Assembly: GCF_003626535.1 (NCBI RefSeq)
Contig: NZ_RBAL01000009.1
Coordinates: 186,001-250,000, forward strand
Reading direction: 5' to 3'
Source: Streptomyces hoynatensis
GTDB lineage: Bacteria; Actinomycetota; Actinomycetes; Streptomycetales; Streptomycetaceae
Length of the DNA stretch: 64,000 nt
Part shown: one piece after another, positions 27,201-34,937 of the stretch
How the letters are laid out: every line of letters begins with the position of its first letter
Position numbering within the stretch: the first letter of the stretch is position 1
Notes under the pieces: generated by a model
Told to the model about the DNA's origin: nothing
What the model saw: the letters and a program-made list of their open reading frames with translations, nothing else
The model's database searches: none
Program-made: the position numbers and the translations under genes

Positions 27201-27558
27201 GCAGGCGAACCGGACCCGGGTCGACGCGGTGAAGAAGGCGGAGGCCCTGCTCAAGGAGGCCGAGCAGCAGCGGGCACGCCTGCAGCGGGAGGCGCAGCGC
27301 GAGCGGGCCGAGGCGGAGCGCGAGGCCAAGCGGATGGTCGAGGAGGGCCGGCGCGAGCTGGACAAGCTCTCCCGGCGCCGTGCGGACATCAACGCGGAGA
27401 TCTCCCGGGTCCAGGACGTGCTGGAGGCCCTGGAGTCCTTCGAGGCGCCCAAGCCAGGCGGCAAGGGGCCGAAGGGCCAGGGCAAGGGCGGCGCCAACGG
27501 CACGGTGCCCGCCGCGGCCGGGGCGCCGCGCCCCGGCGGCAAGCGCCCTGGCGGCTAG
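24229..27558 (+). CDS. scy: Scy, giant coiled-coil polarity scaffold
   Basis: About 1109 residues, almost entirely Ala/Glu/Arg-rich coiled coil (units like AEAERLRAEA, EEAARLRAE repeating through the protein). Scy organises the hyphal tip and recruits DivIVA and FilP in S. coelicolor. The conserved N-terminus is RGYDAYQADDHLSQLEAEMDRLKKERDKAV, then YQVEVLRAKLHEARRAL. The C-terminus is Gly/Pro/Lys-rich (KPGGKGPKGQGKGG). The family is built on a 51-residue repeat (literature on Scy/FilP); units are visible by eye but phase was not computed. Start chosen at GTG because family members start near RGY; ATG at 24181 is the alternative. It is about 200 residues shorter than I recall for S. coelicolor Scy (~1326). 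filP follows. Confidence 0.93.
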   Translation: MRGYDAYQADDHLSQLEAEMDRLKKERDKAVDHADDLGYQVEVLRAKLHEARRALALRPVYGDPASHAEQVLRTAHHQADQMRIDAERELREARARSQRALQEQAEQRARMEAELHAEAVARRQRLDEELAQRRSTVESHVNENVAWAEQLRARSEAQAGRLLQETRAEAERTVNQARAEALRLTEEARQRMAMEAESARAEAEELLRRARADSERLLNAASTQAQEAGERAEQLRASATQEAETGRKEAAALVRRAEERAAEAQAALRTAREEAERLLAEAKAEADKRRSAAESEYEQRTATAKAEIARMVSEATRDAEQRRTEAQQALDEARARAEQLLAEAAEEARTKSAEEYAAQLADAARTAEEVLTKAAKDAQATTKAATEEAERLRTEAEAEADRLRAEAHDVAEQLKGAAQDDTKEYRAKTVELQEEARRLRGEAEQLRAEAAQEAERLRAEARKEAVQQIEQAAASAEELLGQAKADAEETRTAATTESERVRTEAIERATTLRNQAEQALRKARTEAEKQRTEAGQWAERTTQEAEEAARRMRAEAREAAKAEREAAAAELERLRNEAEEKVSEAEEALAAARVEAERLRAESAAEGERLRAEAAERIRTLTEQAEEAAQRLRDEAATDAARSRSEGEEVAVRLRGEAIAEGDRLREEARQAADRMRADAAAAAERTASEAAEALSAAQEEAARLRAEGDRLLAEARDAAHRERAQAREQAEELRAAARARMDDAERRAETLVAAAEHKAQQVRDSVAGLREAAEAEIATHRAEAEREAARVLRESAEEKEAASALAERTVKEAIAEAERVRATAEQEAERTRAEADEIQDRARREAARKRSEAAAQADELLAKAQEESLRISSAAEEQADVMVSAARKEASRRVADAQQAGAELVEKARKDANKLLDEARRDAAAIRERAEELRNRVEAEVEELHDRARRESAEQARAAGERVDKLMKAAEEQRAEARSAAEKLLAEAGAQANRTRVDAVKKAEALLKEAEQQRARLQREAQRERAEAEREAKRMVEEGRRELDKLSRRRADINAEISRVQDVLEALESFEAPKPGGKGPKGQGKGGANGTVPAAAGAPRPGGKRPGG

Positions 27559-27598
27559 CCACTCTAAAGAGCGGCGGCAATGGGCGGATGGGGCGAAC

Positions 27599-27614
27599 AT
27601 TCTCCACAGAGAAT
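27599..27614. promoter_or_regulatory. Palindrome ATTCTC-CACA-GAGAAT upstream of filP
   Basis: A perfect 6-bp inverted repeat with a 4-base centre, 173-188 bp before the filP start, in an AT-richer patch. It could be an operator or a small RNA hairpin; no regulator is known to me. Confidence 0.35.
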
Positions 27615-27786
27615 CGGCATCCGCTCGAAGACACGCCGGTTCGCCCCCTAGGATGATGCCCCCAGAGGGCATGGACTCTGCCGTCTCGATGGCTTTAGGA
27701 GCTCGAACCTCGAAGCGCTGCACGCCCAAGCCCCACCCGTTACCGACACAGCCACTCAGTCACCCGTCTGAATCGACAGGAACCCC

Positions 27787-28731
27787 ATGAGCGACACTTC
27801 CTCCCCCTTCGGCTTCGAGCTCGTGCGGCGCGGCTACGACCGCGGGCAGGTGGACGACCGCATTTCGAAGCTCGTTGCCGATCGCGACAGCGCCCTGGCT
27901 CGTATCACCTCCCTGGAGAAGCGGATCGAGGAGCTGCACCTCGAGACGCAGAACGCCCAGGCCCAGATCACCGACGCCGAGCCTTCCTACGCCGGCCTCG
28001 GCGCCCGGGTCGAGAAGATCCTGCGGCTCGCCGAGGAGGAGGCGAAGGATCTGCGCGAGGAGGCCAGGCGGGCCGCGGAGCAGCACCGTGAGCTGGCCGA
28101 GGCCGCCGCCCAGCAGGTGCGCAACGACGCCGAGGGCTACGCCGCGGAGCGCAAGGCGAAGGCCGAGGAGGAGGGCTCCCGCATCGTCGAGAAGGCCCAG
28201 GGCGAGGCCGCGGCCACCCGGGCCGAGGCCGAGAAGGACGCCCAGGCCAAGCGCGAGGAGGCGGACGCCCTCTTCGAGGACACCCGCGCCAAGGCCGCGC
28301 AGGCCGCCGCCGACTTCGAGACCAACCTCGCCAAGCGGCGCGAGCAGTCCGAGCGGGACCTGGCCTCGCGCCAGGCCAAGGCCGAGAAGCGGCTGGCGGA
28401 GATCGAGCACCGCGCCGAGCAGCTGCGTCTCGAGGCCGAGAAGCTGCGCACCGACGCCGAGCGCCGCGCCCGCCAGACGGTGGAGACCGCGCAGCGGCAG
28501 GCCGAGGACATCGTGGCCGACGCGAACGCCAAGGCCGACCGCATCCGCAGCGAGTCCGAGCGCGAGCTGGCCGCCCTGACCAACCGCCGCGACAGCATCA
28601 ACGCCCAGCTGACCAACGTCCGCGAGATGCTGGCCACGCTGACCGGCGCCCAGGTCGCCGCCGCCTCCCTGGGCGACGACGACGGCGACGACGGCCTGAC
28701 GAAGGGCGTTCCCGCGCAGCAGTCCCGCTGA
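27787..28731 (+). CDS. filP: FilP, intermediate-filament-like coiled-coil protein
   Basis: 314 residues, matching S. coelicolor FilP in length. N-terminal motif FGFELVRRGYDRGQVDDRISKL resembles DivIVA-type starts, followed by a continuous coiled coil (VADRDSALARITSLEKRIEEL, then EAARRAAEQHRELAEAAAQ and so on) and an acidic tail (GDDDGDDG). FilP forms filaments near the tip and adds hyphal rigidity. The ATG has CAGGAA upstream. It follows scy by 228 bp; the pair is conserved in Streptomyces. Confidence 0.95.
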   Translation: MSDTSSPFGFELVRRGYDRGQVDDRISKLVADRDSALARITSLEKRIEELHLETQNAQAQITDAEPSYAGLGARVEKILRLAEEEAKDLREEARRAAEQHRELAEAAAQQVRNDAEGYAAERKAKAEEEGSRIVEKAQGEAAATRAEAEKDAQAKREEADALFEDTRAKAAQAAADFETNLAKRREQSERDLASRQAKAEKRLAEIEHRAEQLRLEAEKLRTDAERRARQTVETAQRQAEDIVADANAKADRIRSESERELAALTNRRDSINAQLTNVREMLATLTGAQVAAASLGDDDGDDGLTKGVPAQQSR

Positions 28732-28769
28732 GCGGGGCTCCCCCCTGGGGCCCAGCGCCCCACTCCTTC

Positions 28770-28811
28770 GGCGCAGGGGCCGCCGCCTCACCGGGCGGCG
28801 GCCCCTGCGCC
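28770..28811 (+). terminator. 18-bp perfect hairpin after filP
   Basis: GGCGCAGGGGCCGCCGCC (28770-28787) pairs perfectly with 28794-28811 around a 6-base loop, 38 bases after the filP stop. It ends just before a TAGCGT hexamer and the next gene's ATG, so it separates filP from the ABC operon. Confidence 0.85.
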
Positions 28812-28828
28812 GCCTTAGCGTCGAGGCC

Positions 28829-29761
28829 ATGATCGAGCTGGCTGGCCTCACCAAGCGGTACGGGGAGCGGACGGCCGTGGACGGCCTGACGTTCTCGGTC
28901 AGGCCGGGTCGGGTGACCGGCTTCCTCGGCCCGAACGGCGCCGGCAAGTCCACCACGATGCGGATGATCCTGGGCCTCGACCACCCGACGGGCGGCTCGG
29001 TGCGGATCGACGGCATGCCGTACGAGCGCCTGCCCGAGCCGCTGACCGCGATCGGCGCCCTGCTGGAGGCCAGGGCGGTGCACCCGGGCCGCACGGCCCA
29101 CGACCACCTGCTCTGCCTGGCGCAGAGCAACGGCATCCCGCTGCGGCGCATCGACGAGGTGCTGGAACTCGTGGGGCTGACGGCGGTGGCCCGCAAGCGT
29201 CCCAAGTCCTTCTCGCTCGGCATGGGACAGCGTCTCGGGATCGCGAGCGCGATGCTCGGCGATCCCCGCATCCTGATGTTCGACGAGCCGGTGAACGGAC
29301 TTGATCCGGAGGGCATTCACTGGGTTCGCCAATTGATGAAGCAATTGGCCGCCGACGGCCGCACGGTGTTTGTTTCCAGCCATCTGATGAGCGAAATGGC
29401 TTTGACGGCCGATCATTTGGTGGTCATCGGCCGGGGCAGGCTGCTGGCCGACACCTCCATGGCGCGGTTCATCGAGGAGAACGCCCACACCTTCGTCCGG
29501 GTCTGCACCCCCGAGCCGGAGCGGATGCGGGACGTGCTCGCGGCGGCCGGGCTGCCCGTGCGGGAGGGCGAAGACTGCCTGGAGGTGCCGGGCAGTCAGG
29601 CCCCACGCATCGGCGAACTCGCCGCGGAGCACGGCCTGGTGCTGCACGAGCTGACCCTGCGGCGGGCCTCGCTCGAAGAGGCGTTCATGCGGCTGACCCG
29701 CGGCGCGGTGGAGTACCAGGCGCACGCCGCGGAACACGGCCCCCAGGCGCAGGGGGGCTGA
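28829..29761 (+). CDS. ABC transporter ATP-binding protein
   Basis: 310 residues, ATPase of an ABC-2 exporter. Walker A GPNGAGKSTT, signature SLGMGQRLGIASAML, Walker B RILMFDEPVNGLDPEG, switch His in SSHLMSEM. The C-terminal ~80 residues form the accessory domain common in NatA-type ATPases. TAGCGT (28816-28821) is 7 bases before the ATG, so the message may be leaderless. The permease gene follows after 3 bases. Between about 29299 and 29420 the codons are unusually A/T-ending (GGA CTT GAT, GTT, CAA, TTT, CAT, GAA, four TTG) compared with the rest. Substrate unknown. Confidence 0.93.
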   Translation: MIELAGLTKRYGERTAVDGLTFSVRPGRVTGFLGPNGAGKSTTMRMILGLDHPTGGSVRIDGMPYERLPEPLTAIGALLEARAVHPGRTAHDHLLCLAQSNGIPLRRIDEVLELVGLTAVARKRPKSFSLGMGQRLGIASAMLGDPRILMFDEPVNGLDPEGIHWVRQLMKQLAADGRTVFVSSHLMSEMALTADHLVVIGRGRLLADTSMARFIEENAHTFVRVCTPEPERMRDVLAAAGLPVREGEDCLEVPGSQAPRIGELAAEHGLVLHELTLRRASLEEAFMRLTRGAVEYQAHAAEHGPQAQGG

Positions 29762-29764
29762 GCC

Positions 29765-30538
29765 GTGGACACCACAACCGCCGGCCGGGTGCTGCGCTCC
29801 GAGTGGACGAAGATCACCTCGGTGCGCTCCACGGTCTGGACGCTGGCCGCCGCCGTGGTGGTGACCGTGGCGCTCGGCATGCTGATCAGCCTGCTGATCA
29901 GGAACACCTTCGACGAGCTTTCCACCGCCGACCGGATCACCTTCGACCCCACCCTCACCAGCTTCGCCGGCACCTCCCTCGGCCAGCTGGCCATGATCGC
30001 GTTCGGCATCCTCGTGGTCTCGGGCGAGTACAGCACCGGCCTGATCCGCGCCTCGCTGTCCGCGGTGCCGCGGCGCGGCCTGCTGATGGCGGCCAAGCTG
30101 ACGGTCGCCACCGCGCTGGCGCTCGCGGTGGGCACCGCCACCAGCTTCCTGGCCTTCTTCGGCGGGCAGGCGATGCTCGGCGACCACCGCACCACGCTCG
30201 GCGAACCCGGCGTGCTGCGGGCGGTGTTCGGCGGCGGGCTCTACATGGGGCTGATCGCGCTGTTCGCCATGGGGGCGACCTGGATGCTGCGCAGCCCGAT
30301 GCTGTCCTTCGGGGTGCTGATGCCGTTCTTCTTCCTGGTCTCCAGCATCCTGGCCAACGTCCCCGCCACCGAGAAGCTCGGCCGCTACCTGCCCGACCAG
30401 GCGGGGCAGCGCGTCATGTCCGTCGTCGAGGCCGACGACCGGCCCTACGGACCGTGGGGGGGCCTGGGCATCATGGCCCTGTGGGTGATCGCCGCGCTGC
30501 TCGGGGGCTATCTGCTGCTGAAGAAGCGGGACGCCTGA
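29765..30538 (+). CDS. ABC-2 type permease
   Basis: 257 residues, six predicted membrane helices including VWTLAAAVVVTVALGMLISL, LAMIAFGILVVSGEYS, ATALALAVGTATSFLAFF, GLYMGLIALFAMGATWML, FGVLMPFFFLVSSIL and IMALWVIAALLGGYLLL. The N-terminal RSEWTKITSVRSTVWTL is shared with the second permease at 31859-32932, which marks them as paralogues. GTG start, 3 bases after the ATPase stop. Substrate unknown. Confidence 0.92.
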   Translation: MDTTTAGRVLRSEWTKITSVRSTVWTLAAAVVVTVALGMLISLLIRNTFDELSTADRITFDPTLTSFAGTSLGQLAMIAFGILVVSGEYSTGLIRASLSAVPRRGLLMAAKLTVATALALAVGTATSFLAFFGGQAMLGDHRTTLGEPGVLRAVFGGGLYMGLIALFAMGATWMLRSPMLSFGVLMPFFFLVSSILANVPATEKLGRYLPDQAGQRVMSVVEADDRPYGPWGGLGIMALWVIAALLGGYLLLKKRDA

Positions 30539-30638
30539 GCGGATCGCCTCCGGGCCCGGGGAACCACGCGGGCGCCGATATGGTCATAGCCCCAATGGGA
30601 CGAGTATCTACGGCGCGCGGCCGCCGCGGGGTGAGGCG

Positions 30639-31862
30639 ATGATCGAGGCAGTCGGCCTGACGAAGAGCTACGGCCAGAAGACGGCCGTCCACAACCTGAG
30701 CTTCCGGGTCCAGCCGGGGAAGGTCACCGGCTTCCTCGGCCCGAACGGCGCCGGCAAGTCGACGACGATGCGGATGATCCTCGGGCTTGACGCCCCCAGC
30801 AGCGGCAGCGTCACCATCGGCGGCTACCCCTACCGGCAGCTGCCGAACGCGGCGCGCACCGTGGGTGCCCTGCTCGATGCCAACGCCAAGCACGGCGGCC
30901 GGAGCGCCCGCGCCCACCTGCTGTGCCTGGCGCAGCTCTCCGGCATCCCGGCGCGCCGGGTGGAGGAGGTGCTCGGGGTCGTCGGCCTGCAGGACGTGGC
31001 GGGGAAGCGTTCCAAGGGCTTCTCGCTCGGCATGGGGCAGCGGCTCGGCATCGCCGCGGCCCTGCTCGGCGACCCCCAGGTGCTCCTCTTCGACGAGCCG
31101 GTCAACGGGCTCGACCCGGAGGGCATCCTGTGGGTCAGGAACCTGATGCGGCGCCTGGCGGCCGAGGGCAGGACGGTCTTCGTCTCCAGCCACCTGATGA
31201 GCGAGATGGCGCAGACGGCCGACCACCTGATCGTGATCGGGCGCGGGCAGCTGATGGCCGACATGCCGGTGAAGGAGTTCATCGCGCACAACTCCACCGA
31301 CTTCGCCCGCGTCCGCACCCCGGACGGCGCGCCGGAGCAGCGCGAGGCGCTGGCCGCCGCGCTGACCGGGGCGGGCGCCCAGGTGCTGCCGGAACCGGAC
31401 GGCGCGCTCCGGGTCACCGGGCTGCCGCTGCCCAGGATCAGCGATCTGGCGCACGCGGCGGACGTCAGGCTGTGGGAGCTGTCGCCGCACGAGGCCTCGC
31501 TCGAGGAGGCGTACATGCGGATGACGCAGGGCGCGGTCGACTTCCGCTCGACGGCCGACCAGCGCCTCGGGCTGACCGCCCCGGCGGCCCCGCAGCCCGG
31601 CCCCGGCGGCGCCTTCCCGCCGCAGGCGGGGTACGCGCCTCCCGCCGCCGCCCAGCCGCCGCACCCGGCCCAGCCCCTCCCGGCCCAGCCGGTGCCGGCC
31701 GCGGCCCCCGCCGCCGCCCCCGCTCCGCCGGCCGCCCCGCCCGGCGGGCATCCGGCGCCCGCGGCGGCGCCCGCCCCCGAGCACGCGACCACCAGGCTCG
31801 CGGCGCTGCCGGGACCCGCCGCGCCCGGCCAGGACACCTCCAGCCCCGAGGACGACCGATGA
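30639..31862 (+). CDS. ABC transporter ATP-binding protein with Pro/Ala-rich tail
   Basis: 407 residues. The first ~310 are an ABC-2 ATPase very similar to the one at 28829 (GPNGAGKSTTMRMILGLD, SLGMGQRLGIAAALL, FDEPVNGLDPEGILWV, SSHLMSEMAQTADHL). Residues from ~312 are a disordered Ala/Pro tail (PPAAAQPPHPAQPLPAQP and more), unusual for this family. GGGGTGAGG precedes the ATG. The stop overlaps the start of the partner permease (ATGA), whose N-terminus is also Pro/Ala-rich, so the two low-complexity segments may interact or reflect a common repeat expansion. Confidence 0.92.
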   Translation: MIEAVGLTKSYGQKTAVHNLSFRVQPGKVTGFLGPNGAGKSTTMRMILGLDAPSSGSVTIGGYPYRQLPNAARTVGALLDANAKHGGRSARAHLLCLAQLSGIPARRVEEVLGVVGLQDVAGKRSKGFSLGMGQRLGIAAALLGDPQVLLFDEPVNGLDPEGILWVRNLMRRLAAEGRTVFVSSHLMSEMAQTADHLIVIGRGQLMADMPVKEFIAHNSTDFARVRTPDGAPEQREALAAALTGAGAQVLPEPDGALRVTGLPLPRISDLAHAADVRLWELSPHEASLEEAYMRMTQGAVDFRSTADQRLGLTAPAAPQPGPGGAFPPQAGYAPPAAAQPPHPAQPLPAQPVPAAAPAAAPAPPAAPPGGHPAPAAAPAPEHATTRLAALPGPAAPGQDTSSPEDDR

Positions 31863-32932
31863 GCACTCCGCCCCCGATGCCCCCGCAGCCCTCGGCGCCC
31901 GCGCCCGCCTTCCCCCCGGCCGCCGCGCCCGCGGCGATGCCGCCGGCGCCCCAGGCCGCCGCGCCCCCGCCCGCCGCGTACCAGCCGGCGCCCGGGGCGT
32001 TCGGACAGGTGCCGGGACAGGTGCCGGGGCAGCCTCCCGGCCAATTCCCGGGCGGGCAGCCGCCGATGGGGACGCCCGGGCCCGGCTACGCCTCCCCGAT
32101 CCCGGTACGGGCGACGACCCTGGGCGACGCCATCCGCTCCGAGTGGACGAAGATCCGCTCGGTCAGGTCGACGGTGTGGACGCTCGTGATCATGTTCGCG
32201 CTCACCGTCGGCGTCGGCCTGCTGTTCGCGCTCGCCCTCAGCAGCGAGGACTACGTGGGCATGCCGCTGCTGGCCGGCGGCTTCTTCGGGCTGATGCTCG
32301 GGCAGCTGTGCATCATCACCCTCGGGGTGCTGGTGATCACCTCCGAGTACGGCACCGGCATGATGCGCACCACCCTGACCGCCTGCCCCCACCGCGGCCG
32401 GGTCCTGCTGGCCAAGGCGCTGGTGTTCTTCCTGCTCGCGTTCAGCATGACCCTGGTCGCCTGCCTGCTGACGAGCCTGATCCACTCCGCCCTGCTCGGC
32501 GACCAGGTCCTGCCGGGCTATGCCGAGGACGACCCGTTCATGGAGGGCTCGGTCGAGAACGGGCAGCTGGTGGCGACCACCGGGCACTGGATGGGCGCCA
32601 CGGTGGGCGCCGCGCTCTACGTCTCGCTGCTCGGCCTGCTCGGCCTGGCCGTCGGCGGCCTGCTGCGGCACTCGGCGGGCGCCATCACGACGATGGTCGG
32701 CGTGGTGCTGCTGCCGCTGCTCATCGCGCTCTTCATGGTGGGCGACAGCCTGGAGAGCACCCGCGAGAAGCTGATCCAGTTCTCGCCGCTGAACGGGCTG
32801 GCCTCGCTGTACCACATCCCGATGGACGACAGCGACAACGCCACCGGCTGGCCCCTGCTCTGGCTGCTCGCCGGGGTCACCCTGGCCGCCCTGCTGGGGG
32901 CCTACGCCCGGCTGAACGCCACCGACGCCTGA
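31859..32932 (+). CDS. ABC-2 type permease with proline-rich N-terminus
   Basis: 357 residues. The first ~90 are Pro/Ala/Gly/Gln-rich (PGQVPGQVPGQPPGQFPGG), probably cytoplasmic and disordered. Then RSEWTKIRSVRSTVWTL and six helices, among them VIMFALTVGVGLLFALAL, GGFFGLMLGQLCIITLGVLV, ALVFFLLAFSMTLVACLLTS and VGVVLLPLLIALFMVGD. Together with the preceding ATPase it forms the second of two tandem exporters. Substrate unknown. Confidence 0.92.
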   Translation: MSTPPPMPPQPSAPAPAFPPAAAPAAMPPAPQAAAPPPAAYQPAPGAFGQVPGQVPGQPPGQFPGGQPPMGTPGPGYASPIPVRATTLGDAIRSEWTKIRSVRSTVWTLVIMFALTVGVGLLFALALSSEDYVGMPLLAGGFFGLMLGQLCIITLGVLVITSEYGTGMMRTTLTACPHRGRVLLAKALVFFLLAFSMTLVACLLTSLIHSALLGDQVLPGYAEDDPFMEGSVENGQLVATTGHWMGATVGAALYVSLLGLLGLAVGGLLRHSAGAITTMVGVVLLPLLIALFMVGDSLESTREKLIQFSPLNGLASLYHIPMDDSDNATGWPLLWLLAGVTLAALLGAYARLNATDA

Positions 32933-33028
32933 GGCCGGGCGGGCGTTGGCGGGCCCGTCAACGCCCGCCCGCCCCCGGCCCGTTCGGCGCCAGGGCACCC
33001 GCCGGCGCCGGGGGCGGCGCGGCCGTGG

Positions 33029-33352
33029 TCAGTACCTGGGGGCGCTGCGGGAGCGCAGCGGGCGGGCGGCGCGGCGGTCCCTGGCCGCCCAGCAGGCGGC
33101 GTGCCAGTGCCTGCGGTCCTCGACGGCGCCCAGCCGCGGCCAGGCGACGACGTGCGGCACGCCGGGCGGGATCTCCTGGTCGCAGCCGGGGCAGCGGTAG
33201 TGCTTGGCCGCGGCGGACCCGCCGATGCGGCGGACCACCCACTCCTCGCCCCGCCAGGTCTCGGTGTTCTCGATGCCGGGGTCGCGGGGTCCTTCGTGAC
33301 CGACGGGGCTCGGCTGCCGACGGCCGCGCGGCCGGTTACGACGCGGGGACAT
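33029..33352 (-). CDS. Small protein with Cys/His metal-binding motif, unknown function
   Basis: 107 residues. A basic N-terminus (SPRRNRPRGRR) and a central YRCPGCDQEIPPGVPHVVAW ... HWHAACW segment: two Cys of CPGC plus His/His/Cys about 25 residues later could bind zinc, as in small zinc-ribbon or HNH-like folds. Homologues in Streptomyces are sometimes labelled ATP/GTP-binding, but no P-loop is present. An ATG six codons upstream is an alternative start. Confidence 0.75.
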   Translation of the reverse strand: MSPRRNRPRGRRQPSPVGHEGPRDPGIENTETWRGEEWVVRRIGGSAAAKHYRCPGCDQEIPPGVPHVVAWPRLGAVEDRRHWHAACWAARDRRAARPLRSRSAPRY

Positions 33353-33496
33353 GGGGTCGAGTCTACGCATCCGGCGAAACCCACCCGTCAAGTGATCATC
33401 GGAAAAAATTGCCGCTGGCCCGTGCCCTTGGCACGTGTCGCCCGTTGATCCCTGGGAAAAGGGGCACCAGCCGCGGGCGGGAAGGGGCAACGGGCG

Positions 33497-34579
33497 ATGA
33501 CCGAGCTGCAGATAGGAACTTTTGTGCTGGCCGGGCGGTACCCCGGGCAGAGCGAACGCGAGGCGCTGCACCGGGCGGTGCGCTCGGCCGTCGTCGCCGA
33601 CGAGGTGGGCCTGGACACCGTGTGGCTCGCCGAGCACCACTTCGTGCCCTACGGCCTGTGCCCCTCCGCCCCGACCCTGGCCGCGCTGCTGCTCGGCCGC
33701 ACCCGGCAGATCCGGGTCGGCACCGCGGTCAGCGTGCTCTCCACGACGCACCCGGTGGCGCTGGGCGAGCAGGCCGCCCTGCTGCATCTGGTCTCCGGTG
33801 GCCGCTTCGACCTGGGCGTCGGGCGCGGCGGCCCCTGGGTCGACCTGGAGGTCTTCGGCGGCGGGGCCGAGGCCCTGGAACGCGACTTCCCGGAGTCACT
33901 CGACCTGCTGCTGCGCTGGCTGCGCACGGAGCGCGTGGGCGCGCAGGGAGCGCGTTACCGCTTCCGCGAGGTGCCGGTCACCCCCGCGCCCCCGGAGCCA
34001 CCGCCCGTGCTGGTCGCCTGCACCTCGCCCGGCACGGTGCGGCTGGCCGGCGAGCGCGGGCTGCCGATGCTGCTCGGCATGCACATCGGCGACGCGGAGA
34101 AGGCGGAGATGGTCGCCCTGTGGCGGTCGGCCGCCGCCGCGGCGGGCGTGCCGGGCGAGGTCAGCGCCGCGGCCGGCCACGTGTCGGCCGGGGTGGTCCA
34201 GGTCGGCGACAGCCACACCGAGGCGGTGGAGACGCTGCGCGGGGCGCTGCCCGGCTGGCTGCGGCAGGGCCTGGCCGCCCACCAGACCTTCGACGGCCGC
34301 CCGCGCGCGATGCGCGACCCCCTGGCCTACACCGAACTGCTCAGCGAGCTGCACCCGGTGGGCGACCCGCGGCTGTGCGCGGACCGGCTGGCCGCCACCG
34401 CCGAGCGCACCGGGATCAGCCGGTTCGCCCTGCTGGTCGAGGGCTCGGGGGACACGGCGGCCACGGAGCTGAACGTCCGGCGGCTGGCGGACGAGGTGCT
34501 GCCGCTCCTCCCGCCCGCGGCGGAGGGAGCGGCAGCGCCGGATTCCCTCAGCAGTCCCGCAACTCGGGCGACTGGTTGA
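33497..34579 (+). CDS. LLM-class flavin-dependent oxidoreductase
   Basis: 360 residues. Bacterial-luciferase-like TIM barrel: VGLDTVWLAEHHFVPYGLCPSAPTLAALL (the AEHH motif), RIRVGTAVSVLSTTHPVALGEQAALLHLVSGGRFDLGVGRGGP, LLRWLRTERV, and GLPMLLGMHIGD. It probably uses FMN or F420 to oxidise a small substrate that cannot be named. AAGGGG precedes the ATG. Its last 32 bases overlap the 3' end of the convergent gene below. Confidence 0.9.
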   Translation: MTELQIGTFVLAGRYPGQSEREALHRAVRSAVVADEVGLDTVWLAEHHFVPYGLCPSAPTLAALLLGRTRQIRVGTAVSVLSTTHPVALGEQAALLHLVSGGRFDLGVGRGGPWVDLEVFGGGAEALERDFPESLDLLLRWLRTERVGAQGARYRFREVPVTPAPPEPPPVLVACTSPGTVRLAGERGLPMLLGMHIGDAEKAEMVALWRSAAAAAGVPGEVSAAAGHVSAGVVQVGDSHTEAVETLRGALPGWLRQGLAAHQTFDGRPRAMRDPLAYTELLSELHPVGDPRLCADRLAATAERTGISRFALLVEGSGDTAATELNVRRLADEVLPLLPPAAEGAAAPDSLSSPATRATG

Positions 34580-34937
34580 GGATCTGGCTTCGCACCGAGG
34601 TGAACCGCGCCCGCGCCGCGTCCGGGGCGCCGAGCGGGAAGACGGCGACCCGGTGGCAGTTCTGGAAGGCGAGCCGCACCCCGAAGTGCCTCTCCAGCGC
34701 TCCCCGTATCGCGTCGCTTGCGAGCGCGCGCAGCAGCTGCCCCCTGGCGTGCTCGTTTGGGGGCGGCGTCGTGTTGTCGGCGAACTCGCCGCCGTCGACC
34801 TTCAGCCTGGCGACCAGGTTGCTGATCATGTCCCAGGCGAAGGGCAGAGACGTTCGGACGCAGTCGACGAACTCGGCCTCGTCGACCTCCCCTCGCTCGG
34901 CCTGCTCCAACAATGCTGGTGAGACGTCGAGCGACAT
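34548..34937 (-). CDS. SCO5389-family protein of unknown function
   Basis: 129 residues, mostly helical, no membrane segment. MSLDVSPALLEQAERGEVDEAEFVDCVRTSLPFAWDMI is the recognisable N-terminus; the end is RSQILNQSPELRDC. AGAGGAGAA precedes the ATG. A good vegetative promoter (CTGACA, 18-bp spacer, TAACGT; 35085-35056) lies about 120 bp upstream, so the gene is probably expressed in growth. Conserved beside nucS in Streptomyces (memory). Its 3' end overlaps the oxidoreductase gene tail to tail by 32 bp. Confidence 0.88.
   Translation of the reverse strand: MSLDVSPALLEQAERGEVDEAEFVDCVRTSLPFAWDMISNLVARLKVDGGEFADNTTPPPNEHARGQLLRALASDAIRGALERHFGVRLAFQNCHRVAVFPLGAPDAARARFTSVRSQILNQSPELRDC

Noticed and set aside
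24190..27729. Very long open frame on the minus strand opposite scy
   Set aside because: The Glu/Ala/Arg codon pattern of scy leaves the complement free of stops; the translation is Leu/Gly/Arg low complexity with no start signal or fold.
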